A DNA stretch of 64,000 bases. Origin: Rhizophagus clarus (lineage: Eukaryota > Glomeromycota > Glomeromycetes > Glomerales > Glomeraceae). Position numbers and translations under genes: made by a program. The stretch is taken from assembly GCA_015698045.1 (NCBI GenBank), contig BLAL01000160.1, forward strand, positions 1-64,000, in the 5' to 3' direction. The notes below the pieces were generated by a model that searched no databases, was not told the DNA's origin, and worked only from the letters and a program-made list of their open reading frames with translations. Each line of letters opens with the position of its first letter. Positions within the stretch are counted from its first letter, which is position 1. Positions 46,046 to 57,689 of this stretch are shown here, one piece after another.

Positions 46046-48398
46046 GAATTCGCAATGTATAAGGAAGTTTATTAGACTTTGTAACGAAATACAATCAATA
46101 GCAGAATTGCTAACAAGTACGTTTCATAATTACACTTGGGATGATTATACTATTATTGGTTATATCTTGCGAGGCCAGGAGACTGATAAGAACGAAGCGT
46201 GTAAAAAGAATTATCATAATATTTTCCTCCGTATAACAAATATTATTTATTATGAATTGTTTCAAAAATTTTCACTGCTCGTATTAACTAACATATTTTC
46301 GTTCATCATCAAAGCAGAAATTCTAACCCTAATGATCTAACTGAGATGCCGGATGACGATAACGTCATTTGCCTGACGCACCAGAATATGACTCGATTAA
46401 AAAAATCTAATGAATTGTAGTCTGCTTTTATTGACAGCTATAATAAAATTAAGTTTTGGTTAATTATATTAATTATACAAATTTAAAAAAAAATATGATG
46501 AATTTTTGTCAGCTTATTGACTATAATTGATTATATAAGTGTCTGACGCAACTTTAAAGCGAAGAGTGCAATTCTTACCGTTGATTATTATTAAATTTTT
46601 CGGTACCAATTGTTACATGTTCATGAACCTCTCTTTCATTGCTCGTCATTCTTTCTCCTTGGGTCCCACTTTGTTTTGTGTGCAATATTATTCCAATATC
46701 TCTTGAAACCTGCCAACTTGCGTAGCAGCGTAACACCTCACTCGAGTCCTTCTTACTTGTACGAGAAGAACAGCCTCTTTACATTCCTTCGCGAACTTTA
46801 CGAGCGTTTTTGCTAGCCCTAAACTTAATCTTACATTGCGAATCTCTTCTTGGGTCAAGTTAAGCAAATTTGAACCGTTAATTTCTTTCTTTGCTAAATT
46901 TCAAACGCCTTCTCACTAAGCCCAAGTCCTGTTCCCGCAAAAAAAGGGATAAGACCTTTGGTGTCATAATTTAATCCCTTCCGCTGTGACCATATCAATT
47001 GCATTGGTAGACTGGTAGTATCGGTGATAAAAGTGGAGGTAGAAGCAGATGTGTTTCAGAACATAGCGCTACGCTTTTATTAGTTTTATGATTCGGGTCA
47101 GGTGACATTCCGTACATTCGACTTTATGAATAAAAAAGGTAACGCGACAATATTTGGGATTTTTTTTTATATCAATATATTTTTATACTTAATAAATGTA
47201 TCGATACCGACAATATAATTAATAATATACCTATATTGTTATATTGTTAGTAAAATAGGTAAAAATCCTATTTTTTAAAAAAATTTATCAGTTTAATTCC
47301 TTAACTTTTGAAATTTGATAAATTTGTGTAAGTTGAAAAATGAAACCTCGTTTAGAAGCTTGTATGCAATTTCCTCTTTTACTCTATTTTCACTTTAATT
47401 TACAATAGTTTTAATTATTTCTTCCTTATTGAAAATAGTGTCAAATTCCAACGCATTTTTTCAATAGTAAAATAAACATTTTTAATTTCTGTAGGAGCTT
47501 TATAAAAAGTCATTTTTCATTGGAGGCTTCCTAACCAATAGTCTTCAAGAGTTTTGGGTTATTTTTTTTTATGTTTATTGAACTCGATAGATGCATAAGA
47601 AAGATTTGGTAAAAACCTCTTCATAATTGCAATGATAACTAATTGATGAATTGTGATAGTAAGTAAAATTAATGAATTAATTTCCAAAGAATATGATCCC
47701 TTAAAAAGCTGGTTAGAAATTAGACTAATAAGGACATTTTGTTTGCATTTTAACAATGTAATTACAATCTTTTTTATCAAGGCAAGAAACATTTAAAATA
47801 GGGTATTTAAAATCTTTGAAATGAGAAATTATCTTTAGAGATAATAATTCAAATCATCACCCTTTCGTCTTAATATTGAGTTTTAAAGGGTAGTTCACTA
47901 TATTTGTTATTATAATTGAACTAATTATTTTGTGCTACAAGCTTTGCTTAGTCCGATGATTTACTATTTAGCTGCGCTATGCTTAGTTTTTGGGTGATAA
48001 AGCCACCTAAGCCATCATCAGGTAAAACGTAACGATACGTCTGCTGCGCCACAATTCTTTAGATTGAATATACTTTCGCATGACTGTCTGTAAAAATATC
48101 TAATATTTCACACCAAATTTTCTCCTCAATTACGTACGTATAATAGTAATATTAATAGTACTTTTTATTTATGTAAAAGTGTTTATGAATATGTAATTAC
48201 AAGAGATATATATGTGTGTGTATGTATGTGCAACTATTTGATATGCTAAACTAAAATTGAAAGAAAAATCGCCAAACTTTATCTCCGGCGGCAAATAACC
48301 TTTGCCAAACTTTTTCTTTGGCACAAAAAAAAAAAAAAGAAAAGAAAAGAAAATAACCTCTGACAAACTTTTTCTCTGACGGCAAAAAAAAAACTACG
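45555..48398. other. Intergenic region without recognised gene
   Basis: About 2.8 kb. The frame at 45948-46340 (a Phe-rich start made by a T-run, then CIRKFIRLCNEIQSIAELLT) has no recognised domain. A less AT-rich patch at 46590-47110 has no long frame, and neither strand folds into an obvious tRNA. Between 48260 and 48385, on the F-box gene's 3' side, a short repeat (CAAACTTTTTCTTTGGC and variants with CTCCGGCGGCAAATAACC) occurs about three times. Confidence 0.45.
48260..48385 (-). repeat. Short tandem repeat downstream of the F-box gene
   Basis: Three imperfect units of roughly 40-50 bases built on CAAACTTTxTCTxxGxCGGCA and AATAACCTxTG. They would be read as a C-terminal extension of the F-box frame if the last intron were missed. 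Confidence 0.6.
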
Positions 48399-50252
48399 TT
48401 ACGTATATTTATAATACGGACATCCAAATATTTCTTCTGTTTTAAGAATAAGATATAATTAGTAAATATCAGAATTAAGGAATTAAGAGTATATACATAA
48501 TATAATACATTACCATAGGCGGAATATTTAAAATTTTTAACTTCACTTAATTTAAAAGATCTCGTGTTCCATAATTCTTTTTTATCCAATAAAATGAATT
48601 CTTTTAATAAAGATTTTTCCAATCTTAATTCTTTTAAACTATGATTAAATTTTTCATTAAATTTAATAAAAATATTTCTAAAATTTTCATTAATATCAGA
48701 AATAGATAATAATTCCAATATAGATAAATTTGGTAAAATAGCATTATTTAATAAATCATCCAAATCATCTTGATCAATTTCACTATCTAAACCAAAATAT
48801 TGTAAACTAATAGGTAAACAAGATTTTAAAGATAAAAAATTATATCTAACTTGTAAATATAAAGAAATCAAAGGTAAATTTTTAATAATATTTAATAAAA
48901 GATCCGAAGATTTTTCCAAAGAAATATGAAGATGAGTTATATTTGGACAAAAAGATTTAATACTAGATAAAATTATAGAATTTAAAATTCTTTTAGAATA
49001 AAATCTTTTTAAAGAATGATTACTAAGTCGAATAATAGTATCAATTAATCTAAAAGGAATATCATTTTCTTCAAAATAAATATTTTGTATTTGAGATAAA
49101 TAATTTTGTGGAATTATCATATTTGATAAATTTGAATCAAAATGTTCAAAAAAAAGGAATCTTTTAAATTCCAATGTACGTAAAGAATGAATTTGTTTAA
49201 TATATTTAAAAAATTCTTGATTAAAATTTATTAAAGTAAAAAATTTAATAAATTTTAAAGAATTTGAATGTGAAATTAATGAATTAAAAATCTTTTCAGT
49301 TGAACATTTCATCCAAAATTCATTTGTACTAAAACTTTCCAAAGAATTTTGTGATTTAATAAGATTAACGATAGAAAGATCCAAATTTGCTGAATCATTA
49401 TTATTATAAATAGAAGTTTTGGTTGTAATCGTCGTTGATATCGTCTTTGGAAAATAAAATGATAAATGTTTAATATTTCTTGAAGATTTTGACATTTGAT
49501 TAAATAAATTTGGTAATATATTAAAATACATTTCTTTTGTATAACCATGTCCAAGAAATTCAAATGTATTAATTAATGATAAATTGAAATTTGATAATTT
49601 TTTCAATAATTCAATACGAGAAATTTCAATATAATTCACATATTTAAATTTTTTTAATGAACAATTTTCATTAAATATTAATTCCATCATCATGGTATCA
49701 ACAATTTGTTGTGCTCTTAATAAATTTTCATTTTGAAAATTTTCTTTAACCCATTTCTTTAATCCTAGTGTATAATTATCTATAATAAATCCTTCTAAAA
49801 ATCTTGGATAATAAAATAATGGTTTCATATTATTATGATTATTTTTTATACAATTTCTTAATCCTAATTTCTTTAATATTACTTTATCTTGTGTATTAAG
49901 ACAAGTAATATATGTATTAATTATTTTATATGTATATTTTTGTGAATAATATTTAAATGGTGTACTCCATAATATTGGTATTGCTAATCTACACCATAAT
50001 CTATTCACTCTTATGCATGAGAAAAGTGTTTTTCGATCATCCTTTAAGTATGAAAATATTTCAAGTAAACAATCCGGTATAAGGTTTACTCTTGGTCTTG
50101 TTAAACATCTTTTAGGTGTTATCATTAACGCTATTAAACAAATTATTGATTCCGTTAAATTTCTTGGTTCTAAAAAAAAAAAAGAAAATTTTAGTTTTAT
50201 TTTATTTTATTTTTTTTTTTTTTTTAAAAAAAAAAAACTTACTTAAATCCAT
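48399..50252 (-). CDS. F-box protein with leucine-rich tail, 3 exons, 567 aa
   Basis: Substrate-recognition type subunit of SCF ubiquitin ligases. The F-box is VNLIPDCLLEIFSYLKDDRK, then LFSCIRVNRLWCRLAIPILW (about residues 31-72). The remainder is a long Leu/Ile/Asn-rich region with degenerate LRR-like spacing (NIKHLSFYFPK, NITHLHISLEKS, LPNLSILELLSI). Exons: 50243-50252, 48514-50169 and 48399-48436. The last intron (48437-48513) starts GTAATG, holds TTTACTAATT and ends AAAACAG; after it the protein ends YEEIFGCPYYKYT. Without splicing, the frame would run on through a T-rich repeat to 48251. The first intron (GTAAGT to TTTTTTTAG) joins ATGGATTTAA to the main frame in phase; if it lies in the 5' UTR instead, translation starts at ATG 50125 (MITPKRCLTRPR). 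F-box genes of this build are strongly expanded in arbuscular mycorrhizal fungi. Confidence 0.82.
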
Positions 50253-51243
50253 TGGAATTTACACAGAAAAAAAAAAAAAAAAATTATTTTAAAAAAAACA
50301 AAAAGCTAAGCCAAAAAATCAAAATATTTATATAAAAATAGATTCCCTCCAACTTTCCGAAAAAAATTATCTAGTACAAATTAAAGTATTATTTATTGCA
50401 GATAAGTTACATAAAAAGTTGCTTATTTCCATAAAGATTGCGGAATATAAAAAAATGGTAAATGTCAAATGCGGGTAAGCCTTTTGTTTAAGGTAATAAT
50501 TTAAGGTGGTGTAACCAAAAAAAAATTTTTTCGCCAAATTGCACTTGACAAAATTTTTTCATCAAGTATATAATCAAGTAATTTAAATTAGAATTTTTTG
50601 GTTGTGCGGCAACGTGCGTTTTACGTGAGCGTTACATAAGTAAATCATGATCATGCATGAATTAATGTTGAATGTTGATCTTTTTCACTGAGGTTATTTG
50701 ATGATCTAAAGTTCAAAATAGATTCACTAATTAGCCTTATCATGTTATATATTATATAATAACAAGAACCGTTTTTTCTTAGTATTTGTAGAAATTTCTG
50801 GTAATTTACTATTTAAAGAATGAAAAATTTTGATAAGAAAGTGTAATTATTGTGATTATTGTGATTATTGTAATTATTGTAATTATTGTAATTATTGTAA
50901 TTTTTAGTAAACAATCACTTCATCACTACCTGCGGTATTTACCGGTTTTATCGATCCATACACACAAATAACGATAATCATATTTAAATCAGGTTTGATT
51001 ATCGTTAAATATTGTTTCACTGGTTTCACTAACAGTTGAAACAGGTATTCGATCCCGATTCGAATTAAAATTCGAACGAAGGAACCGGTTATAATTAACC
51101 GTACAGTTAGAACAACATGTTAATTGATTCAATTTTATTATACACAAACTTTTATTAAAGAAATATATATAAATAATATAATACAAATCTTTAAAAAATC
51201 TTTAAAAATGTTATTAAAAAAAAAAATATATATATGTTTATGA
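50253..51243. other. Intergenic region with 9-bp microsatellite
   Basis: Contains (TTATTGTAA)n, about seven imperfect copies, at 50843-50907. A short imperfect inverted repeat (GTAACCAAAAAA near 50508 against TTTTTTGGTTGTGC near 50612) is too weak to call a MITE. The small minus-strand frame 51186-50989 is not convincing. Confidence 0.5.
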
Positions 51244-53553
51244 TTATTCAAGGTTTCGAGAAACTCTCTTCCTAAAAACTATTCTTCTTTTTCCATTTAC
51301 AGAATTTCTGTGATTTCTAAATTCTCTTTCAATCCTATCAATATCATTTAATAATTCTTCACTAGTATTAGCAACATTTCGTTGTTGATTATTATCATCA
51401 ACAAAGATAACTGTCGCAATCCATCCTGCAATAATAGAAACTTCAAAAAAACTTTTTGATACAATACTCCATAATATATCTATAACAAAAAAGAATATCA
51501 TTAAAGGTATAGTAACATATAATAAATTCCATATACTTCCTTCTCCTTCAATTTTTGATTTCTTTATTTCATTTATTTTGCTTCTACTTTGAAGTTGCTT
51601 TTCGTTCGCATTTGTGGAATCTGAAGAATCAGAATGTGTGATTTTTTTGGAAGCTGTTCTCTTAATAGCTGTTGGAGGTGAAGCAATTTCTGATAAATTT
51701 CCAGTATTTCTTAACCAATCAATATTTAATGTTACTAACTCCTCATTTAATGAAGGACATTTACTTAATATATACGTTCGTGATTTCGTGTTTACTATAT
51801 CTAACATGGCACGTATTGTTGATGTACCATTTAAATATCTCTTAAAATATTCATTTAAAATCATAAAATTTCCTTCATCATAAGTTCCATCAGCAACACC
51901 ACCTTCAAGTTTTTCTAACCATTGTTCTAATTCAATTCTTTGAAATTTCATTCCTGCTGATTCTTCTAAAATATCCAAATAATCTTTCCACATAATCGTA
52001 GAATTTGGATTTGATACGTGAAAAACTTCAACTCTACTAAGTCGATTTTCAGTTATAACTAAATCTACTATGGATTTTGCTGCGATATCTACCGGAATCC
52101 AATCTAATTTCTCTTCAAATATTGGAATTCTTCCAGTTATACCAACATTTCTTAATAATAAAGGTATCATCTCATTTGGACTCCAAACCCCACTCTTCGA
52201 ATTACTAGTAAGTTGAGATGTTCTTATTATACTAACACTTTCTAATTGTAAATAATCAAATGTATTAATTAAAATCGTTTCTAATATTAATTTCGTTAAA
52301 CCACAACCATCCCCTGTTGTAATTGATGCTTTAAGTGGGATAATTCCTTCAGGAACTTTTTCCCAAGGACCATTTATACAACAATCCAAAGAAGATATAA
52401 AATGAAATTCTTTTTGTGCGCTAAATAATAATAAATTTGCAGTTCCTAATATAAAATTATTTTCATAATGAATTAATGAATTATTAATATTATAATTATT
52501 AGAAAATTTTAAAGTAGAAAAAATTCCATGTATTATAGAAGTAACTTTATGAGATATTTCTTCATATTGTTGGATGGTTAAACCTAAATATGGTTCTGAT
52601 AGATTAGAAGATAAGGCTATTAATTGTTTTGAATCAATTAAAGAACTATCAAAACCATAACGTAAGAATGCACGTTTTAATGAGGCTTTTGGACTTTGAG
52701 CTTTCTTTCGTTTAACCAAACAATATATAGTTGAATCAGAATGTCTTAATAAAATATTAAGTATATGAGCACCCAAAAATCTAGTTGCACCTGTCAATAA
52801 AAAAACTTTTTGTTCAATAAACATTTCTTTTACACCTTTATCCTCACTTAATTGTTGAACATAATTATCTTTTATGTATAAAGTATATTTATCAACCAAA
52901 TCTTCAATTGATCGTTGTAATTTTTCTTGTTCTTCTTCTAATTCGTTTGGTAATTTTTGTTTTTTCTTATTATAAAGATTTTCCCCACCACCAGACATTA
53001 TATCTAATATGAAATTACTTATTAAATCAATAGAAGAATTATCTTCAATAAAATTGTCAGGAAGTTCAATAAATGAAGGAAGAATATCGGATATTTTCTT
53101 TAAAAATTTTGATGATGTATTAGAATCCATTCCTAATTTCATTAAGGAAGTAGTATGATCATCTAATTCTCTAAGTGAAACACCCATTATCATTGCCGCT
53201 GTAAATTGTAAATAATTTCGAATATCGATATCATTTAATCCAGCATACCTACTGCGATTATTATTGGATGATTTTTTTGGAGTAATAGAAGATGATGATG
53301 ATAGTGATGTTACGATATGTGAATAATTTTCAAATATCCTATTATTATTATTATTATTTGATGAAGTTGGCGTTGTGGTTGGTGATGATGATGGAGATGA
53401 TGACGACGACGATGATGCTGAAGATGACGATGATTGAACTATATATTCCGTCAACACTTCTGCAGTATCCGATTGCATCAAATCACTTATTTCACCATCA
53501 GTGTTTATTTCTTCAGTTGAAATAGAAATTTGCTTGCCTTTTTTATCTTCGAT

Positions 53554-53619
<66 letters not shown>

Positions 53620-53724
53620 CGACGACGATGACGATGATTCAGTAGTTTGTATTTTCTCTAAATTATCATCAGTGTCGGAACCTTTATAATTTATTTGATT
53701 ATCGGTTGTGATTATTTCAGGCAT
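51244..53724 (-). CDS. Acyl-carrier plus thioester-reductase-like membrane protein, 826 aa, single exon
   Basis: Order: acidic N-terminus; poly-Ser of about 28 (residues about 30-57) plus Ser/Thr/Asn-rich linker; carrier domain with the phosphopantetheine motif LGMDS (Ser near 200) inside YLQFTAAMIMGVSLRELDD; thioester-reductase-like Rossmann domain from about residue 300 (VFLLTGATRFLGAHILNILL, then IYCLVKR, FHFISSLD, IIRTSQLT, DWIPVDIAAKSIVDLVI); then a C-terminal membrane segment (about 725-770, NLLYVTIPLMIFFFVIDILW) and a basic tail. In Lys2-type and carboxylic-acid reductases, an adenylation domain precedes the carrier and the reductase releases the acyl chain as an aldehyde. Here no adenylation domain exists. 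The GxxGxxG loop reads TGATRFLG (middle Gly replaced by Arg), and the YxxxK site reads CGLTK (Tyr replaced by Cys). Substrate unknown; catalysis by the normal route is doubtful. Confidence 0.72.
53556..53640 (+). repeat. Trinucleotide microsatellite (GAT)n within coding sequence
   Basis: Roughly 28 GAT/GAC triplets, encoding the poly-Ser run of the minus-strand carrier-reductase gene (as ATC/TCA steps). The plus-strand poly-Asp frame is only its shadow. Length is likely to vary between strains. Confidence 0.9.
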
Positions 53725-55915
53725 AGTTTTAAAATTTATGATAAAATGAAAAGAATGAAGTAAAAATGGTAAATGTATAAATAAGGTAAAAAGGTATAAA
53801 AGTAAATCCCTCTAAATATACAGAATTTAGAAAATGTTATTTTTTTTTTATAGGAAAAAAAACCAAAGAAAAAAAAAAAGAGAGAGAGAGAGAGAGAAAG
53901 AGAAAATAAAAATGTAAAAAAAATGATTTTTTTTTTTTTTTATTTCACATTTAAAAATGGTTTCTAATCCTTTTATATTTTTTTCTGTACCTGATGTTTT
54001 TGTACCCAAGGGGATGATATAACATGCTAATACAAAATTGAAACTTCTATTCTAAATTTGGATAGATTATAAAAAGGTAATCTCTAATTATTTGCCATGT
54101 GGACTCATTTTGGTATTTTTAAAAAATTTTTCCTGTTACACACCATTACTTAGAATTCTCAATAGAGTAATTTTTTTACTTTATGTAATATAATATATTT
54201 GGTTATAAAGATTTGTAATATATTGTGATTACGGAAATTTAATAAACTAAATATCACAAGACTTCTAAAATTAGGATTTTGTTTTCTGATTGGAAATAAT
54301 TAAAATTATATATACATGTATATATAATGAAAGAAAAAAAAAAAAATAAAATAAAAAATAAAATAAAATAAATAATCGTATGTACAATTGTACCATTTTT
54401 TTTTTTTTGCTTTCGGACGATCAAATAAATTCGCATAAATTATAAGCCAATTATAGTATAATCTCGGCGAATATTGGGCGTAATTTAAAATGAATTACAT
54501 AAACAAGCTATAAAAAAAATAGTACTTGAAAATAAACAATGCAATTTTAACATTTGAACTTCATTTGAAAATCAAATATTCCAAATTGTAATACCCATAA
54601 ATAGATTACAATATAATATCATTACGGACCGATATTTTTTGTCAATGAATAAAATAAGCTGATATTTTGTTATTAACGGATAAATATCAATCATATATTA
54701 ATCCTTTAAAACAAGGTTTCACAATCTAATTACATATTATTACTTGTCTGACTGACGTAATAACCGCAATAACCGCAATAACCTAGTTATTGGTTATGGA
54801 CTTAGTGTATGTATCAGGCATGGTTGATTGATTACCAATAACCTATTATTTACGTTTAGTGCTTAAAATAGATGGAATTTTTCGATAAAATTTTTTGCTA
54901 GCGAAAATTTTTTGCATATCAATAATTAAAATTTGCCTATCCAACAATATTTCAAAGCAAGTAATAATGAATCTAACAATATAAATCCGGATTAACTATT
55001 TCCACATTAATAAACACCAAAGGATTTTAAGAATAGTTTTGGAATTTTTAACCGGTGAGTTTATAACTTTCCAGAAAATCCGGCAAAATATCATCCTTTC
55101 CTTGGAAGATGAAATACCGGATTCTCGACCGGTAAAATGCTTTAAAAAATTAAAACTTATCAGTGCAGCAATGTGGAATGATCCTTTGTCTGCTATGTTT
55201 GTATCACAAAACCTGGACATTGCGCCAATGCGCCATATGTAACCGTGTCACACAAAAAAACGTGTGATAATTTTCCATTACCGGGTGTTCACTATTCATA
55301 AGCTGCGCCATGAACCTGGCACAGGTGCACTTTCCCAATTGTTTAGTATCTTGTTTCGTATTGAATAGATTGAACTATTAGTCTTTAATGTGACGATAAG
55401 AAAACTAAAGAATTGTATGATTGGAATGATATTTGAATAAAATACATAATATGTTAAAGTTGAAATATGAATTATTATATTTTTTTTTTTTATTCAATTT
55501 ATTTTCAATATGAATAAAATTAATGTTTAATTCAAAAAAGTTTTTTTTTTTTTCATAATTATTAGATAATTCAATCCAAATTTTTGAAGACGTGATTTAT
55601 TATAATAAATAAGATTTTTTATAATTATAAACACTAAATTAGAGATGATTATTAATTAATTATCATTTTAAATATTTAAAATTAATGAATTGAACGCGCA
55701 ATTTCGCATAAATTTTTTAAAATTTGATGATAAAAAAATTTTTACAAGGATTTTTAAAAAAAAATAATTAAAAATGATTATGCGCGAGGCAATGCAGGCA
55801 ATGCAACAATAATTGTGATACAATAATAATCGGCATCGGAATCATTCTCCGTAGACTAAACCTGTATCACCCGAACACAGATAAAAATGTGGCAATATCG
55901 GCAGTTTTTTTTGTC

Positions 55916-55947
<32 letters not shown>

Positions 55948-55973
55948 TTTTTTTTTCCTCCCAACAAAAACAA
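53725..55973. other. Intergenic region, divergent promoters, no gene called
   Basis: 2.2 kb between the divergent carrier-reductase and second F-box genes. It contains an AG microsatellite (53878-53898), A/T runs near 54330-54410 and 55480-55550, AATAACCGC words with an inverted AATAACC...GGTTAT near 54765-54800, and an A28-T13 tract at 55916-55956 just before the F-box start. A frame at 55039-55242 (SLEDEIPDSRPVKCFKKLKL) is discussed under rejected items. Confidence 0.5.
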
Positions 55974-57584
55974 ATGGCTTCTTTACCTTCATTACCTGAT
56001 GAATGTTTTAATAACGTACTATTTTTTCTTGATTATAAAACATTATATAAATGTTTATTTGTTAATAGATATTATTGTAAATTTTCTATTCCATTAATTT
56101 GGAAAGACCCTTTTATACCACCAATTCCTAATAAATATTCATTAATAAATACATTAATTTCATGTCTTAATGAGGAAGAAATTTCATCATTAAAATCATG
56201 TGAAATAAATTTTAATAATAATTATAATAATAATCAAATACCATTATTCGAATATGGAAATTTTATTAGGAAAATTGATCATGATTATTGTGTAAATCAT
56301 ATCAATTCATGGCTTAAATCATCAAATAAAAATAAGAATCAAGATTTCAAAGTACGAAAATTAACAAGTGTGATATATAATATGATTATGAGAAAAGGAT
56401 CAAATTTACAAGAATTTGTATTATTCATAAATTCAAGAAATTATTATATTGATTTACCAAAATTTTCAATTTTTACAATTTACAAACCTGGAATTACGAA
56501 TTTAACATCATTAAGTATAGAAGTATATTTTGATTTAGTTGATGATGATATAAGATATCAAAATACTATAGAATTTTTATGTAATGTATCAAAATTTTGT
56601 AATTGTATCATTAATTGTGAATTTTGGATTTCAAATTTAAGTAATGCTTTAACGAAACCATTTTTGGATATAATTAAATTACAACCTTTAGAAAGAATAT
56701 TAATAGATACTTATACTGATAATTATGTAGAAAAGGAGAATGTTGAAAAAGTTATACATGCATTGGAATTTCGTTCAAAAACTTTAAAAGAATTATTATT
56801 TAGGAATTTAGATTTTCAAGTAATTGATTTATCTTTTATATCAAAATTAGAATGTTTAGAAAATCTTGAATTTGTTCAATGTCGAGGTTTCGTGTTACAA
56901 TCCTTATTTAGAAAGAAATTTCATTTTAAAGAATTAAAATTATGGCATGATGAAGATTATTATTATGATTTACTTAAGGATTTTGGAATAAAATTATCAA
57001 ATATTATGGAAGTGATGATAAATTCTTTTTGTAGTAATTCTTTAATCAAATTATCTTTAAATATTATTACTCTTGAAACGATTAAAGCGGTAAAAGAATG
57101 TTGTCCAAATATTAATTCTTTACATATTAAAATTTTTTCTGATCAATCATTGGATTTAATAATACCAATTATTTGTCAATTTCCTTTATTAAAAATTTTA
57201 AAAATTGAGAGTTATGATGGAGTTGTTAATATTGTAAATTTGGTTGAAATTTTGGCTGATCATTTGATATTTGTTGAACGTTTAATCTTGGATTTTAATA
57301 TTGATTTACCATCTTTTAAATATTTTACTATTAATTGTAAAGCTAATTTAAAAAAGTGGATTATTTACATTGATACTTGTCCTTCTTTAAGGAAAGATTA
57401 TTTATTACTTGTTAATGATTATCAAAAAGTTCATCATTCTTTAAAAATTTTGGGAATTAATAAATTTTATAATCGTAATTTTGATTGGACGAATGACGAA
57501 TTGGAAGTTGTAGATTGTTTAAAAGATCAAGGTGTTGACATTGTTTCATCCGATGAATTGGATATTAAATATTTATCCCCATAA
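55974..57584 (+). CDS. F-box protein with leucine-rich tail, 536 aa, single exon
   Basis: F-box at residues about 3-45: LPSLPDECFNNVLFFLDYKT then LYKCLFVNRYYCKFSIPLIW, followed by KDPF, the usual end of the Rhizophagus-type F-box. The rest is Leu/Ile/Asn-rich with LRR-like strands (LTSLSIEVYFDL, SKLECLENLEFVQCRGFVLQ, NINSLHIKIFSD, FPLLKILKIES) and ends ELDIKYLSP before TAA. I chose ATG 55974 because an upstream in-frame ATG (55887) would force a poly-Lys/poly-Phe stretch from the homopolymer tract, which is almost certainly 5' UTR. It has the same architecture as the F-box gene at 48399-50252, but the sequences are far apart, so this is not a recent duplication. Confidence 0.85.
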   Translation: MASLPSLPDECFNNVLFFLDYKTLYKCLFVNRYYCKFSIPLIWKDPFIPPIPNKYSLINTLISCLNEEEISSLKSCEINFNNNYNNNQIPLFEYGNFIRKIDHDYCVNHINSWLKSSNKNKNQDFKVRKLTSVIYNMIMRKGSNLQEFVLFINSRNYYIDLPKFSIFTIYKPGITNLTSLSIEVYFDLVDDDIRYQNTIEFLCNVSKFCNCIINCEFWISNLSNALTKPFLDIIKLQPLERILIDTYTDNYVEKENVEKVIHALEFRSKTLKELLFRNLDFQVIDLSFISKLECLENLEFVQCRGFVLQSLFRKKFHFKELKLWHDEDYYYDLLKDFGIKLSNIMEVMINSFCSNSLIKLSLNIITLETIKAVKECCPNINSLHIKIFSDQSLDLIIPIICQFPLLKILKIESYDGVVNIVNLVEILADHLIFVERLILDFNIDLPSFKYFTINCKANLKKWIIYIDTCPSLRKDYLLLVNDYQKVHHSLKILGINKFYNRNFDWTNDELEVVDCLKDQGVDIVSSDELDIKYLSP

Positions 57585-57689
57585 AAAACAAAGAAAAACA
57601 AAATATATATATATATATTAAATATTTGTTTTATTATTATTATATTATGTATGTATTATTTTTTTTTTTTTTTTTTTAAATCAATAAAT

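Noticed and set aside
45948-46340. 130-codon plus-strand frame
   Set aside because: Begins in a T-run and shows no recognised domain, conserved motif or splice context.
46590-47110. Less AT-rich patch as a tRNA or ncRNA gene
   Set aside because: I could not find a cloverleaf, a T-loop GGTTCRA motif or polymerase III boxes by eye; no support.
48251-48398. C-terminal extension of the first F-box protein to 624 residues
   Set aside because: It crosses a good GTAATG...TACTAAT...ACAG intron and then runs through a Phe-rich short tandem repeat; splicing gives a sensible end at 48399.
50508-50615. Small MITE with AACCAAAAAA ends
   Set aside because: The inverted repeat is mostly A/T homopolymer and no clear target duplication is visible.
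53501-53689. Poly-Asp frame on the plus strand
   Set aside because: Antisense shadow of the poly-Ser microsatellite in the carrier-reductase gene.
55039-55242. Possible HMG-box-like fragment (SLEDEIPDSRPVKCFKKLKL, then ISAAMWNDPLSAMF)
   Set aside because: The P-SRPV...F and I-A-MW-PL spacing faintly recalls the MATA-HMG proteins abundant in these fungi, but the basic first helix and the C-terminal aromatic residues are missing and there is no supporting exon. Chance cannot be excluded.
55887-55973. Upstream start of the second F-box protein
   Set aside because: It would translate an A28-T13 tract as poly-Lys and poly-Phe; the F-box begins right after ATG 55974.
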